Assembly (NCBI GenBank): GCA_913773825.1
Contig: CAJYHH010000183.1
Span: 1 to 12,432, forward strand
DNA from: Candidatus Sericytochromatia bacterium
GTDB taxonomy: Bacteria > Cyanobacteriota > Sericytochromatia > UBA7694
DNA length: 12,432 nucleotides
Direction of reading: 5' to 3'
Shown: one piece after another, positions 11,263-12,432 of the stretch
How the letters are laid out: every line of letters starts with the position of its first letter
Numbering within the stretch: the first letter of the stretch is position 1
The notes under the pieces: model-generated
Told to the model about the DNA's origin: nothing
The model's input: the letters and a program-made list of their open reading frames with translations, nothing else
Databases searched by the model: none
Program-made: the position numbers and the translations under genes

Positions 11263-12432
11263 TTAGTAGCCGAGGCCGGTGTTGGTGCCGGTGCCAACGT
11301 TGGTGCCGGTATAGCCCTGGCCAAACTCACCGTTGAAGTTGCCGAAGTTACCGCGCTTGTAGCGATAGTTCAGGTCATACTGGCGGTGCATAATCAGGCC
11401 CTGGTCGCCAACAATGATGCCGTGGCCGTGCTCAACAATGTCGATGCTGTTGAAGGCGTTGGGCAGAGACTGAGCCTGGAAGTCGCTGGCCGGCGTCACA
11501 AAGTGGCCGTCGGTCTTCATCAGGTTGCCGTTAACCTGGTTATTGGCAGAGAAGTCAAGCGCTGCCGTAACGGTGTTGCCGAGTACCCAGCCTTCGTTGG
11601 GGTTCATCATGCCGATGGCGTTGTAGGTGACCTGGGCATAACGCTTGTCGGTTTCAGCGTTGAGCTCAATTTCGTTCCAGATGTCGTTGATGGCGTCATA
11701 TTTGAAGATCGCACCGCGCTTGCCGCGAACGCTGCTGAGCAGAGGATCGTATTCGCCAACTGCCCAACCCTGAGAAGAATTGACCATTTTGATGGACTTC
11801 ATGCTGTATTTGCCGGTGGGTTTTTTCCAGTCGATCAGGGCGTTGGTAAAGCGAACTTTTTCCCAAGTCGTGCCGTTGAACTGGAAGATGCCTGCGCGCT
11901 GCAGATTGCTGGAGTCGCCAACGGCCCAAACGTGGTTAGGGCCAACAACGCTGACGGCGTTGAGCGGTTTGTCGATGCCGCTGGCAACGGGCTGCCAGCC
12001 CATGGCGGTCAGGCGCATGGCAACGGCGCTACCGCCGGTGTTGCCAACGATCCAGCCGAGGCCGGGAGCCAGCATATCAACTGATTTAAACGTGCCCTGA
12101 ACGGGATTGGGAACACGCTGCCACTGGCCGTTGAAGAAGTGCAGGATGGTGTTGTCACCTACGGCCCAGCCTTCTTGGGGGCTGATCATGTCAACGCTGT
12201 AGAGGTTAGCGCCCTGGGTGATGGCATGAACCTGAGTCGAGATGTCATACCAGCGACCCTGGAAGAAGTGCAGCATTGTGCCGCCTGCGCCAACGGCCCA
12301 GGCTTCAGTGTCGCTGACCAGTTTGACGCTGTAGAGATTGGCTTTGGTGGGAGCCTGCATTTGCTGCCAGATGACGTTGCCGGGGGTAACGGGAACCACC
12401 ATCGTGACAGCTACGCCGCCGTTGCTGGGAAT
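11263..12432 (-). CDS. Ycf48/Hcf136-like seven-repeat beta-propeller protein (5' end outside window)
   Basis: The frame is still open at the window edge, so the N-terminus and any signal peptide are missing and the ATG at 12402 is internal. Seven repeats of the form LxSVxxxxxxxGWAVGxxGxIxHFxxGxW are visible. They begin at LYSVKLVSDTEAWAVG, LYSVDMISPQEGWAVG, FKSVDMLAPGLGWIVG, LNAVSVVGPNHVWAVG, MKSIKMVNSSQGWAVG, YNAIGMMNPNEGWVLG and FNSIDIVEHGHGIIVG. Such repeats make a seven-bladed propeller, as in the photosystem II assembly factor Ycf48/Hcf136 and many unrelated extracellular proteins. Nothing here proves a photosystem role; a general binding or surface function is as likely. The last 30 residues are a Gly/Asn/Thr-rich tail with no propeller character. 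Codon use is strongly biased to G/C-ending codons, suggesting high expression. A strong terminator follows. Confidence 0.85.
   Translation of the reverse strand: MPSNGGVAVTMVVPVTPGNVIWQQMQAPTKANLYSVKLVSDTEAWAVGAGGTMLHFFQGRWYDISTQVHAITQGANLYSVDMISPQEGWAVGDNTILHFFNGQWQRVPNPVQGTFKSVDMLAPGLGWIVGNTGGSAVAMRLTAMGWQPVASGIDKPLNAVSVVGPNHVWAVGDSSNLQRAGIFQFNGTTWEKVRFTNALIDWKKPTGKYSMKSIKMVNSSQGWAVGEYDPLLSSVRGKRGAIFKYDAINDIWNEIELNAETDKRYAQVTYNAIGMMNPNEGWVLGNTVTAALDFSANNQVNGNLMKTDGHFVTPASDFQAQSLPNAFNSIDIVEHGHGIIVGDQGLIMHRQYDLNYRYKRGNFGNFNGEFGQGYTGTNVGTGTNTGLGY

Noticed and set aside
11386..12084. A 232-codon open frame on the plus strand
   Set aside because: It lies opposite the propeller gene, whose repeated motifs prove the minus-strand frame. 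The plus frame is an artefact of biased codons and has no family features.

Overview
The window looks like ordinary chromosome from a Gram-negative-type bacterium with dense, short-spaced genes and no mobile element, tRNA, rRNA or CRISPR array that I can see. The best taxonomic hint is the DUF3370 protein at 9208-10593, a family I know mainly from Cyanobacteria. A seven-repeat propeller resembling Ycf48/Hcf136 supports this weakly. No photosynthesis gene is present, so a cyanobacterium or a non-photosynthetic relative (Sericytochromatia, Melainabacteria or Blackallbacteria-like) is my guess, at modest confidence. A lipoprotein signal and a Sec signal peptide fit an organism with an outer envelope.

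Layout. 1-317: the end of an epoxide-hydrolase-like alpha/beta hydrolase. 440-2465: three co-directional plus-strand genes, namely a DHH-like phosphoesterase with apparently reordered motifs, a four-helix membrane protein starting at TTG, and a DUF4385 protein with a perfect Shine-Dalgarno (SD) sequence. 2621-3499: a monocistronic Ala/Gly-rich hydrophobic repeat protein with its own promoter and a strong terminator. 3596-4912 (minus): a DUF2252 lipoprotein. 5071-7550: an ATPase and permease pair forming an ABC exporter. 7603-8566 (minus): two AT-rich paralogous-headed genes, each with an N-terminal B-box-like zinc module and then membrane helices; one ends in a TM2 domain and the other in a winged helix. 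8793-9137: a TfoX N-terminal-domain protein whose start codon seems non-canonical. 9208-10593 (minus): secreted DUF3370 protein. 10809-11189 (minus): small membrane protein. 11263-12432 (minus, 5' end outside): beta-propeller protein.

Regulation. Several genes share an extended -10 promoter of the form TGnTAnnnT (404-412, 5056-5064, 10623-10631, 11197-11205). At 5071 and 11189 the -10 lies only 6-7 bases from the only usable start codon and there is no SD sequence, so these two genes are predicted to be leaderless. Clear intrinsic terminators lie at 3514-3551, 7552-7591, 9146-9185 and 11208-11251.

No complete new multi-gene system is evident. The parts most worth following are the zinc-finger membrane pair, the permuted DHH-like protein, the Ala/Gly repeat protein, the ATA/ATT-start TfoX gene and the leaderless promoters.
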